NCBI GenBank assembly: GCA_041394705.1
Contig: JAWKHS010000007.1
Coordinates: 1 to 64,000, forward strand
Length of the DNA: 64,000 nt
Reading direction: 5' to 3'
Source: Vicinamibacterales bacterium
Lineage (GTDB): Bacteria; Acidobacteriota; Vicinamibacteria; Vicinamibacterales; UBA2999
Shown: one piece after another, positions 7,023 through 15,006 of the stretch
How positions within the stretch are numbered: the first letter of the stretch is position 1
Layout of the letters: each line of letters begins with the position of its first letter
Notes under the pieces: generated by a model
What the model was told of the DNA's origin: nothing
Seen by the model: the letters and a program-made list of their open reading frames with translations, nothing else
The model's database searches: none
Translations under genes and position numbers: made by a program

Positions 7023-9959
7023 TCAGAACCGCAGCCGGATGCCGAGCTGGCTCTGCAGCGGGAAGTTCGCCGACGTGGACACGTTGAAGTTCGAGGACGA
7101 CCGGTTGCCGGTCGGCGCCACGGGGTTCAGGCGGTTGAAGACGTTGAAGACGTCGAAGTAGAAGTCGAGGCTCTCCAGGCGGCCGGCGAGCGGCTGCTGG
7201 TAGCGCAGCGACAGGTCGACGGTGAAGGAGCCGGGGCCCCGGATGCCGAACGGCACGGCCCGCCCGAGCGAGTCGAGGTCGGACAGGATCGGCCGCGTGA
7301 GGTCGTCGATCCCGCGGATCGGCCGGTCGTTGTTGTCGAGGTCGCCGTTCACGTCGCGTCCGACGGTCTCGTTGATGGGCGCGCCGCTGATGGCGCTCAC
7401 GACCGTCGCGATCGTGAGGCTGCGCCAGGGGTTCACGCTCGCGCTGCCCGCGAACACGTGGGTCCGGTTGAACTGGAACTCGCCGTAGTCGGCGCGCGGG
7501 TCGTTGTCGAGCCAGACCCGCCGGGCATCGGGGTTGCCGGTCCCGACGTAGTTGCTGCGCTGCAGCGTGTAGGCCACGCGGCCGCTCCAGCGGTTGGCCA
7601 GCCGCCGGACGAGCGAGACCTGCAGCGACTTGTAGTCGCCGTCGAAGACGTCGCTGGTCTGCGACTGGAGCACGCGGTTGAAGCTCACGCCACGGGCCTC
7701 TGCGGGAATCAGCGTGCCGGCCGGGTCGAAGACGGCGATGCCGGGCCGGACGCCGTTGACCGGCTCGTTGATGTCGACGACGCCGAGCTGGTCGCGCGAG
7801 GCGTTGGCCACGTAGTCGAGCGACAGCGCCATGTTGCCGAACAGCTCCTGACTGACGCCGGCGCTCCAGGACCACGTGTGCGGCATCTTGCGGTCGGGGC
7901 TGTCGATTCTCGGATTGCGGTTGAACGCGGTGCCGGCGACGACCTGGTCGCGCAGGGCATTGAGCGCCGCCTGGCCCGCGGGCGACAGGCGGGCCACGCC
8001 GGGATTGCCGGCGGTGTCGGTGATCATGTCGGGTGTCAGCACGACCGACGCGAGCGGATGCGAGGCGTTGATCGAGATGCTGGGATAGAGCGTCTGCACG
8101 CCGCTCTGCTTGAGCGTCAGGTCGTGCACCACCGGCACGTAGGCGTAGAACTTGCCGACGCCGCCGCGCACCACGGTCCGGCCGGTGCCCCGGACGTCCC
8201 AGGCCAGGCCGGCCCGCGGCGCGAACGCGTTGTTGTGATTGGGCGTCTGCTTGTGGTTGTCCCAGCGCAGGCCCAGGTTCAGCGTGACGCGGTTGTTCAC
8301 GGCCCACTTGTCTTCGACGAACAGGTAGCGGCGCTGGTCCTTGGAGACGACGGCGTAGCCGTAGTCGGTCTCGGGACCCACCGTCACGTCGAACTGGAAG
8401 GGGTAGGTCGCGGGATCCGCCGGGTTGTAGGGCGCGTCGCCCCGGAACTGGAACGTGCCGGAATCGAAGGTCGAGCGGGGGTCCATGTGGTTCCAGCTGT
8501 AGCCGCCGCCCGCCTTGAACGTGTGCTCGCCGCCCAGCAGGCTCGGCACGAAGTAGCTGAAGGCCTGATCGAAGACGTAGCTGCGGATCACGGTGGTCGG
8601 CCCGGATCCGCCGGTGCCCGTGATGTAGCTGGCATGCTGGTTCCGCTGGCCGATCGAGAACGGATCGCGGCCGCCGAAGCCGATCGCGTCGCCGCTGTCG
8701 TCGAAGAACCCCTGCGGCGCCGTCGTCAGCTCCTCGCCGATGCGGCCGAAGCGCGTCACGCTGGACAGCCGATCGGTCAGCACGCTGGTGTAGGTGCCGG
8801 CGATCATGTGATCCCAGTCGGCCTCCCAGACCCTCGCATCCGGCGTCTCGTTGTTGGAGTTGAAGCCCTCACCCTTGGAGTTCGCCGTCTCGAGCAGCCA
8901 GCGGACGTTGATGAAATTGCGGTCGTTCAGCTGGACGTCGCCGCGGGCGAAGTAGTTGTTGGCCCTGACGGTGAAGTACCCGATCTGGTCCACCGCCAGG
9001 GGCGCCGCCGCCGCCGGGAAGCGCTTCTGGCCGGCCAGGTCCTCGTTGTCCCGCTCGTAGGTGAAGTAGTAGTGGGCGCGGTTGCGCACGATGGGACCGC
9101 CCAGCCCGAAGCCGGCCTGCAGGGTCCGCACCGGCGGCTTGTCGGCCCCCGCGCTCAGGAACTTGTCGCGGGCGTTCAGGGTCTCGTCGCGGAAGTACGA
9201 GTAGGCGCGGCCGTGCACCTGGTTGGTGCCGCCGCGGGTGACCATGTTGATGATGGCGCCGGCGCCGCCGCCGTACTCGGAGCTGTACTGGTTCGCCAGC
9301 ACCTGGTATTCCTCGATGTTGTCGAGGACGACGCGCACCTGGGTGCCCTGGCTGCCGCCGAGCCGGTCGTCGTTGTTGTACATCCCGTCGAGCAGGTAGA
9401 CGTTCTGCTGCGACGGCGACCCGTTGGCGACCACCTGGCCGCCTTCGAAGGTGGACTGCGCCGGGTTCGGCGTCATGCCCGGAATCAACTGCGTCAGGCC
9501 GGTGAAGTTCCTGAAGTTCGACGGCACTTCCTCGATCTCGCGCCGCGACAGGCTGCCGCCGATCTGGTTGCTGGAACGCTCGACGAGCGGCGACTCGCCG
9601 GTGACGACCAGGTTCTCCTGGACGCCGGCGACCGCCAGCTTGAGTTCCAGCGTGATCGTGCCGCCCGGCGACAGCACCAGCCCGGTCCGGCCGGCGCCGG
9701 TGAAGCCCACCATGTCGACACGCACGTCGTAGGTACCGGGCTCGAGCGCCGGGACCGAGTAGGCGCCAGTCTCCGCGGTCACGGCCTCGCGGGTGAAGCC
9801 CGTGGCGGGGTTGGTCACGACGACGGTGGCGCCCGGCAGCGCGAGGCCATCGGGATCCAGCACCCTTCCGGAGATCACGCCGCGCTGCTGCGCCAGGGCG
9901 GGCGCAACAGCGGCGGCACAGACACTCAACACGAACAGCAGGAGCCGCGCAGCAGCCAT
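7023..9959 (-). CDS. TonB-dependent receptor, Oar-like, with N-terminal carboxypeptidase-regulatory domain
   Basis: 978 residues. Signal peptide 1-23 (PALA-Q), carboxypeptidase-regulatory-like domain at about 26-110 (GRVLDPDGLALPGATVVV), plug domain from about 115 (ENLVVTGESPLVERSS, then YLLDGMYNND and INMVTRGGTNQVHGRAYSYF), and a long C-terminal beta-barrel ending in QLGIRLRF with the terminal Phe typical of outer-membrane barrels. It probably imports a large or scarce ligand through the outer membrane using TonB energy. ATG at 9959 is preceded by GGGAGG at good spacing and starts the signal peptide; an in-frame extension upstream has no signal character. It is the first gene of the minus-strand series ending with the response regulator, and its promoter region holds the phased operator. 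Confidence 0.93.
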   Translation of the reverse strand: MAAARLLLFVLSVCAAAVAPALAQQRGVISGRVLDPDGLALPGATVVVTNPATGFTREAVTAETGAYSVPALEPGTYDVRVDMVGFTGAGRTGLVLSPGGTITLELKLAVAGVQENLVVTGESPLVERSSNQIGGSLSRREIEEVPSNFRNFTGLTQLIPGMTPNPAQSTFEGGQVVANGSPSQQNVYLLDGMYNNDDRLGGSQGTQVRVVLDNIEEYQVLANQYSSEYGGGAGAIINMVTRGGTNQVHGRAYSYFRDETLNARDKFLSAGADKPPVRTLQAGFGLGGPIVRNRAHYYFTYERDNEDLAGQKRFPAAAAPLAVDQIGYFTVRANNYFARGDVQLNDRNFINVRWLLETANSKGEGFNSNNETPDARVWEADWDHMIAGTYTSVLTDRLSSVTRFGRIGEELTTAPQGFFDDSGDAIGFGGRDPFSIGQRNQHASYITGTGGSGPTTVIRSYVFDQAFSYFVPSLLGGEHTFKAGGGYSWNHMDPRSTFDSGTFQFRGDAPYNPADPATYPFQFDVTVGPETDYGYAVVSKDQRRYLFVEDKWAVNNRVTLNLGLRWDNHKQTPNHNNAFAPRAGLAWDVRGTGRTVVRGGVGKFYAYVPVVHDLTLKQSGVQTLYPSISINASHPLASVVLTPDMITDTAGNPGVARLSPAGQAALNALRDQVVAGTAFNRNPRIDSPDRKMPHTWSWSAGVSQELFGNMALSLDYVANASRDQLGVVDINEPVNGVRPGIAVFDPAGTLIPAEARGVSFNRVLQSQTSDVFDGDYKSLQVSLVRRLANRWSGRVAYTLQRSNYVGTGNPDARRVWLDNDPRADYGEFQFNRTHVFAGSASVNPWRSLTIATVVSAISGAPINETVGRDVNGDLDNNDRPIRGIDDLTRPILSDLDSLGRAVPFGIRGPGSFTVDLSLRYQQPLAGRLESLDFYFDVFNVFNRLNPVAPTGNRSSSNFNVSTSANFPLQSQLGIRLRF

Positions 9960-10030
9960 GGAACGCCTCCCTGTCGGATATCGACGATGGGCGGAGCGTA
10001 GCCGCTCGCGACGGCCGCGCGGTGTCAAAC

Positions 10031-10110
10031 GATGTCTGGGGTTTGTCTGCGAAATGTCTAGCGCCGCGCCTGCGCCCGCGATGACAAGTCGCAGACAAAC
10101 GCGAGACATC
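10031..10110. promoter_or_regulatory. Symmetric array of six 11-bp-phased TGTCT half-sites (putative operator)
   Basis: TGTCT occurs at 10033-10037, 10044-10048 and 10055-10059, and the mirror sequence AGACA at 10104-10108 and 10093-10097 with the near-match TGACA at 10082-10086. Every step is exactly 11 bp and all three pairs share one centre at 10070.5. The outer 22-bp arms (10031-10052 and 10089-10110) match in 20 of 22 positions as an inverted repeat. It lies between the divergent receptor gene (start 9959) and hydrolase gene (start 10170). Direct repeats at 11-bp pitch with a TGTC core are the style of PhoB/OmpR-type regulators. Confidence 0.7.
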
Positions 10111-10169
10111 TTTTTCCGAGGACGATCGCGCCGATTGGGCACACTGATCGCTCGTCAGAAGGAGGGCCC

Positions 10170-11312
10170 ATGAGATCGATCGCGATACTGACGGCACTCG
10201 TCCTGGGAGCGGCCTCGGCCGCCATGGCCCAGGGCGATCCGTCCATCACCAGCGCCGAGCCGTTCACGCTCGGCACGTTCGAGATCGGCGGCGAGCCGCG
10301 CATCGGCCTGGTGCTGCGCGACAGCCTCGTCGTCGAGCTCAACGCCGCCAACCGGGCGCTGCAGCGGGACCCCGCGTATCCGCCGGTCCCGATGCCGGCG
10401 ACAATGGTCGACCTCATCGGCCGCTACGAATACGGCATGAAGACGCGGCTCTACGAGATCGTCAACGACCTGGTACGCGGCAACCGCCTCCAGGGCGCTC
10501 AGCGGCCGCCGTGGGTGCACGACGTGAAGGGCGTCGACGTCCTCGCGCCCCTCATGCCCGGGAAGATGCTGAACGCCGCGGTCAACTTCTACACGCACGT
10601 CGGCGAGACCGGCACCGCCGAAGAACAGAAGAAGGCCGAGGCCGAGCGGCGCGCCAAGCGCGGCGTGCCGTACCTGTTCCTCAAGCCCACCCGCGGCGCC
10701 GTCATCGGCGACGGAGACAACGTGGTGATCCCCTACGGCCGCGATCGCATGGACTGGGAGGTGGAGCTCGGCATCGTGATTGGCCGGACGGCCAAGTACG
10801 TGCCGGCCGACAAGGCCGCCGAGCACATCTTCGGCTACATGGTGACCGTGGACATCTCCGACCGCGGCGGCCGGCCGCCGGATTCGAGGCCGGGGTCCGA
10901 CTGGTTCGTCGGCAAGGGCCACGACACGTTCGCCCCGATGGGTCCGTGGATCGTCCCGAAGGAGTTCTACGGCGATCCGATGAAGCGCCTGCGCCAGACG
11001 CTCACCGTGGACGGGAAGGTGATGCAGGAAGCCGGCGCGGCGGACATGATCCACTCGATCTACGAGCTCATCGAGTACGGCTCGTCGATCATCACGCTCT
11101 TCCCCGGCGACGTCATCAACAACGGCACGTCGGGCGGCACCGGGATGGGTCAGGCCTACCGGGGCGCTGAGCGGTTCCTCAAGCCGGGCGAGCGCATCGA
11201 GGCGTCGATCGAAGGCATCGGGTCGATCACCATGCCGGTCGTCGGTGAGTCCGCGCCGCCCGGCGGAACCGGTTCGCGGCTGCCGCCAGTGAGCTCGTAC
11301 CGGAAGCAGTAG
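10170..11312 (+). CDS. Exported fumarylacetoacetate-hydrolase-family protein
   Basis: 380 residues with a signal peptide (1-20, cleavage AMA-Q) in front of a fumarylacetoacetase-like C-terminal domain at about 130-355. Metal-binding acids typical of the family are visible in MDWEVELGIVIG (E197, E199) and VTVDISD (D228), followed by the VGKGHDTFAPMGPW lysine/aspartate segment and the NNGTSGGTGMG loop. Family members hydrolyse C-C bonds of acylpyruvates or decarboxylate oxaloacetate and are normally cytoplasmic, so the leader is odd. AAGGAGG lies about 6 bases before the ATG. The gene is divergent from the TonB receptor series and shares its promoter region, suggesting one regulon. Confidence 0.87.
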   Translation: MRSIAILTALVLGAASAAMAQGDPSITSAEPFTLGTFEIGGEPRIGLVLRDSLVVELNAANRALQRDPAYPPVPMPATMVDLIGRYEYGMKTRLYEIVNDLVRGNRLQGAQRPPWVHDVKGVDVLAPLMPGKMLNAAVNFYTHVGETGTAEEQKKAEAERRAKRGVPYLFLKPTRGAVIGDGDNVVIPYGRDRMDWEVELGIVIGRTAKYVPADKAAEHIFGYMVTVDISDRGGRPPDSRPGSDWFVGKGHDTFAPMGPWIVPKEFYGDPMKRLRQTLTVDGKVMQEAGAADMIHSIYELIEYGSSIITLFPGDVINNGTSGGTGMGQAYRGAERFLKPGERIEASIEGIGSITMPVVGESAPPGGTGSRLPPVSSYRKQ

Positions 11313-11326
11313 CACCCACGGCAACA

Positions 11327-11350
11327 GGGGCGGAGCCGAGCCTCCGCCCC
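11327..11350. terminator. GC-rich hairpin between convergent genes
   Basis: GGGGCGGAG (11327-11335) pairs perfectly with CTCCGCCCC (11342-11350) across a 6-base loop. It lies between the convergent hydrolase and kinase genes and could stop transcription from both sides. No clear T-tract follows. Confidence 0.6.
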
Positions 11351-11369
11351 GCCGTCCTAGCCCCCGGCG

Positions 11370-14288
11370 CTACTCCCCCTTCGCTCGAGGAAGGGGGACG
11401 TGCGCGGCGAGGGCGGTATGCCTGGGGAGGGTGGACACCCGCAAGGTTCGTTTGGCGCGCGAAAGGGCCTCGGCGGCCGACGCGGGCGCGCCCGTCGCCT
11501 CCCGAGCGCGGCCCAGCCAGTACGCTGCCTCGCCGGCCCATGAGCTGTCGGCCTCGTACTGGCGCCAGAAGGCGTCCGCCCGCTCGGCGAATTCCCGGGC
11601 CGACGACGCGTCGCCAGACTGCAGTCGCAGTCGTGCCAGCGCCACCCACAACTCGGCGCGCTCGGGAGTGTCGGTTGAATACAGGCGCTGGTTCGCCTCC
11701 AGTGCGGCCTCCAAGTGCTGACGCGCCGATGATGCGTGCTCGCCGACGTCCAGCAGGGCCGTGCCGAGATGCAGATGGGCGCTGGCCAGGTCGCGCGCAC
11801 TGAGCGCACCGCGTTCGCTGAGCTGCGGGACGAGCGGCTCCAGGATCCGGCGGACCGCCTCCGGCTCGCCGGCGAGCGCGAGCGCCCATCCGGTCCAGGT
11901 CTTGAACCGCAGCTGCTGCGCCGGTGTCAGCGCGGGGTCTTCCGCCGCGGCCTCGATCTGCCTGGCCATCGCCGCGGGGCCGCTCCGAAGGGCGTGCGTC
12001 ACGGCGACGAGGAAGCGCGCGACCGCCAGGCGCTGCGGGGACTTCGGAAGCGACGTCGTCAGCAGGTGCTGCATCCGCACGGCTTCCCTGTCGGCGGCCG
12101 GGACGCGCCGCGCGGACACGAGCACCTGCACTCGCCGCAACGACACCGAGTACACGGCGGAGTCGGGAAGGCCGCGCGCCGCGTAGATCGCGTCGGCCCG
12201 GTCGAGCAGCGCGAGGGCCGTGTCGAGGCGGCCCCGTTCGTGCTCGGCCCGGGCGCGCTCCGTCAGCTCGATGGCGTAGTCCTTCGACCCCTCGCCGAAG
12301 GCGGCACGGATGTAGGCGTCGTTCTGCTCGAACTGCGCGGCCGCTTCGTCCGTGCGATTGACGTCGGTGAGACACCGGGCGCGCACCCCGCGGAACACCC
12401 ATGTCAGCGGATGCGGGTTCGCGCCGTCGCCAGGCGGCGTCCGCGTCAGCGCGTCGTCGATCTCGGGCAGTCCGGCCTCGCACTGGTCCGCGTGATAGCG
12501 TGCGCGCACGAGGTTCAGGAGCGCAGCCACGGTATCCGGGTGCGTCGGCCCGACGTATCGCTCGAAGAGCGCCACGGAAGCGAGGCCAGCCTGCACGGCC
12601 TCCTCCGGGCGCTCCTGGTTCAACTCGAGATACGAGCGGACGCTGAGGGCGTGGGCATGCACAGGTCCTTCGGGCACGGACGCAAGCGCTGCGTCCACCT
12701 GGTCGAGCACGGGCGCGGCGTCCTCGGCGCTGCCCAGGCCGACGAGCGCATTGGCCGTCTCGACCCGCGCGCGGAGGGCCGCAGGGCTGCGGCCCAATCC
12801 GTGGCGCTGTGCCAGGTCGGCGACACGCGCGTACGCGTCGAGGCTCTCCCGATACGCATTCAGCTCGGCGAGCGAGCGGCCGACGCTCAGATAGATGTCC
12901 ATCTGGCGCTCCGGCTGGCCGTCGAGCTCGCGGGCGATCCGCGGGAGGCTCTGTTGGAGCATGTCCACGGCGCGCAGGTCGCTGCCGCCCCCTCCGGTCG
13001 GCGAGGCCGACTCGAACAACGAGAGCAGGAAGGAGTTGATGTCCTCGGCTCGCCTGGCCTCCGCCCGCGCCGACTGCGCCTGGGCGACCGCATACGTCAG
13101 TGCGGCCACGAGCGCGAGGGCCGCGGCGGCCGACGCAGCCACGGCCAGGCGATGGCGGCCGATGAACTTCCGCACGCGATACGCCACGGCGCCGCGCCGC
13201 GCCACGACGGGCTCGCCGTCCAGGAAGCGCTGCAGGTCGTCGCGCATCGCGGCCGCGGTGGGATACCGGTCCTCCGGGGCCTCTCGCACGGCCTTGGCGA
13301 GGATGGCATCGAGATCGCCCCGCAGTTGCCGGTACCGTGGATCGTGCCCGGCCTCCGACGCCATCGGCACGTGGCCCCGTCTGGCGCGCTCCAGGCGTTC
13401 CGCTCGCGACGGCGAGCTGCCCTGCCACGGATGTGAGCCCACCAGGAGCACGTAGAGCAGCATCCCGGCCTGATACACGTCGGTTGCGGTCGTGGACTCG
13501 TCGCCACGCAGTTGTTCCGGCGCCGAGTACTCGGGTGTGAGGGGCGTCTCGCCTCCGAGCGTCGGCGTGTCCCCGGCTGGCCCCGGGTCCGGCTCCACGA
13601 GCTTGGCGATGCCGAAGTCCAGCAGCTTCACCTGGCCCGCCGCCGTGACCAGGACGTTCGAGGGCTTCAGGTCGCGATGGACGACGAGGTTGGCGTGCGC
13701 GTGCGCGACGGGACCGAGGACGTCGAGAAACAGCCGGACGCGTCGCTCGATGCCGAGCCCGTGCCGATCGCAGAACGCGTCGATCGGCTCGCCGTCCACG
13801 TACTCCAGGACCAGGTACGGCTGGCCCGCGGGCGTCACACCCGCGTCGATGAGATGGGCAATCTGGGGATGGGTGAGCCGGGCGAGAATCCGGCCTTCGC
13901 GGGCGAACCGCTCCTCGCCGCTGCGGCCGAGGAGCCCGACGTTCAGGAGCTTGATGGCAACCTTACCCTCGAAGCGCCCGTCGGTGCGCTCGGCGAGCCA
14001 CACGGTGCCCATGCCGCCGTGGCCGAGCGGCTCCACCAGGCGATACGGCCCGAGTTGCGTGCCCGTGAGCGACTCACGTGCGGGTTCCACCCCGTGAGGC
14101 GCGTCCAGGAAATGGCGGTCCTCGATCGCCTCGCACTCCGAGAGCCAGCGCTCCACGTTCGCGGCCAGCTCCGGCGCCCGGGTGCGGAGCTCGTCCAGCC
14201 ACCGCGCGCGCTCGCCGGGCGGCAGGTCGAGGGCCGTGTCGAGGTACGGGCTCGCCGAGAGCCACCGGGCCGCGCGATCGTCCGACAT
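11370..14288 (-). CDS. Membrane Ser/Thr protein kinase with C-terminal TPR region
   Basis: 972 residues. A Hanks-type kinase domain at about 82-355: Gly-loop PLGHGGMGTV, catalytic K113 in VAIKLL, catalytic loop HRDLKPSN (204-211), DFG at 224-226, and TPEYSAPEQL as the P+1 segment. A single TM helix at about 381-402 puts the long C-terminal helical, TPR-like region (about 405-972) outside the cytoplasm. The ECF sigma gene ends 7 bases upstream, so the two are co-expressed. In ECF sigma factors genomically paired with such kinases (ECF43-type, with EcfP/PknT of Vibrio as the studied case) the kinase activates the sigma factor by threonine phosphorylation. That mechanism here is inferred from context. 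Confidence 0.92.
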   Translation of the reverse strand: MSDDRAARWLSASPYLDTALDLPPGERARWLDELRTRAPELAANVERWLSECEAIEDRHFLDAPHGVEPARESLTGTQLGPYRLVEPLGHGGMGTVWLAERTDGRFEGKVAIKLLNVGLLGRSGEERFAREGRILARLTHPQIAHLIDAGVTPAGQPYLVLEYVDGEPIDAFCDRHGLGIERRVRLFLDVLGPVAHAHANLVVHRDLKPSNVLVTAAGQVKLLDFGIAKLVEPDPGPAGDTPTLGGETPLTPEYSAPEQLRGDESTTATDVYQAGMLLYVLLVGSHPWQGSSPSRAERLERARRGHVPMASEAGHDPRYRQLRGDLDAILAKAVREAPEDRYPTAAAMRDDLQRFLDGEPVVARRGAVAYRVRKFIGRHRLAVAASAAAALALVAALTYAVAQAQSARAEARRAEDINSFLLSLFESASPTGGGGSDLRAVDMLQQSLPRIARELDGQPERQMDIYLSVGRSLAELNAYRESLDAYARVADLAQRHGLGRSPAALRARVETANALVGLGSAEDAAPVLDQVDAALASVPEGPVHAHALSVRSYLELNQERPEEAVQAGLASVALFERYVGPTHPDTVAALLNLVRARYHADQCEAGLPEIDDALTRTPPGDGANPHPLTWVFRGVRARCLTDVNRTDEAAAQFEQNDAYIRAAFGEGSKDYAIELTERARAEHERGRLDTALALLDRADAIYAARGLPDSAVYSVSLRRVQVLVSARRVPAADREAVRMQHLLTTSLPKSPQRLAVARFLVAVTHALRSGPAAMARQIEAAAEDPALTPAQQLRFKTWTGWALALAGEPEAVRRILEPLVPQLSERGALSARDLASAHLHLGTALLDVGEHASSARQHLEAALEANQRLYSTDTPERAELWVALARLRLQSGDASSAREFAERADAFWRQYEADSSWAGEAAYWLGRAREATGAPASAAEALSRAKRTLRVSTLPRHTALAAHVPLPRAKGE

Positions 14289-14295
14289 GGCGGTG

Positions 14296-14877
14296 CTAGG
14301 ACTCGAGCGTGCTCAGCACGTCGGACAGGTAGGCGCGCGCCTTGGTCCACTGCCGGCGCACGGTGCGCTCCGACAGGCCCTTGATGGCGGCAATCTCCTC
14401 GAACGAGAACCCACAGAAGAACTTCAGGTCCACGACCTCGGCCAGAACCGGCTCCACGTTCTGGAGATCGTCAACGGCCTGGCTGATCCGGACAAGGTCC
14501 TCGTCGGGCGCGGCCGCGGGCACCTCGAGCGCCTCCGACGAGAGGGCGGTCAGCTCGACGAGCCCACCCCGCTTCTGCGCCTTGCGGTTGCGCGCGTAGT
14601 CCACGATCAGTCCGCGCATCACCCGGGCGGCGTAGGCGATGAAGCGGTTCCGGTCCGGAAAGGCCCCGCCTGCCTTCTTCGCCAAGTCGAAGTAGGCCTC
14701 GTGCAGCAGGCTCGTCGCGCCGAGCGAGACGCCCCACCCGTGGCGGCCCAGCTCACGGCTGGCGACGCGGTGCAGTTCCGAGTAGAGGGCCGTGTACAGC
14801 GCCGAACTGGAGGCCGGGTCGCCCCTGTCCGCCCCGGCAAACAGGCGTTCGAGTGATGCCTCGTCAGCGGTGTCCAT
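14296..14877 (-). CDS. ECF-family RNA polymerase sigma factor (TIGR02999-like, kinase-linked)
   Basis: 193 residues. Region 2 at about 25-100 with the LLHEAYFDL and RNRFIAYAARVMRGLIVDYAR blocks, the latter typical of the TIGR02999-type ECF group found in Acidobacteria and Planctomycetes. A linker of about 25 residues follows, then region 4 at about 135-190 with the helix-turn-helix FSFEEIAAIKGLSERTVRRQ. No anti-sigma gene is next to it; the downstream partner is the TPR Ser/Thr kinase, 7 bases away. Control by phosphorylation rather than by anti-sigma release is the likely mode. It is divergent from the first of two tandem secreted module proteins, which are candidate targets. Confidence 0.92.
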   Translation of the reverse strand: MDTADEASLERLFAGADRGDPASSSALYTALYSELHRVASRELGRHGWGVSLGATSLLHEAYFDLAKKAGGAFPDRNRFIAYAARVMRGLIVDYARNRKAQKRGGLVELTALSSEALEVPAAAPDEDLVRISQAVDDLQNVEPVLAEVVDLKFFCGFSFEEIAAIKGLSERTVRRQWTKARAYLSDVLSTLES

Positions 14878-14916
14878 CGGACGGTCTGAAGGTCCGGCCA
14901 AGTCTAGTGCATCCCC

Positions 14917-14964
14917 TGTCCGGTCCCGGGCGGCGTTTCGCGATCCCGAAAGTAGAGGCCTGTC
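14917..14964 (+). promoter_or_regulatory. Conserved 48-bp upstream block, copy 1
   Basis: This block, starting TGTCCGGT and containing GTTTC then CGATCCCGAAAGTAGAG, recurs at 17601-17648 before the paralogous downstream gene, with about 39 of 48 positions identical and no gap. It lies about 45-90 bases before the likely GTG start at 15007 and within the sigma-gene divergent region. It may be a promoter recognised by the adjacent ECF sigma factor; simple carry-over from the gene duplication is the alternative. Confidence 0.5.
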
Positions 14965-15006
14965 AACAGCCCTAGCCGCCGGCGGGGGGCTCGTCGGGAG
15001 GGACAC

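Noticed and set aside
10031..10110. Naming the phased TGTCT array a Pho box
   Set aside because: The half-site and pitch resemble PhoB sites, but the neighbours are not phosphate genes and the symmetry differs; only the binding style is comparable.
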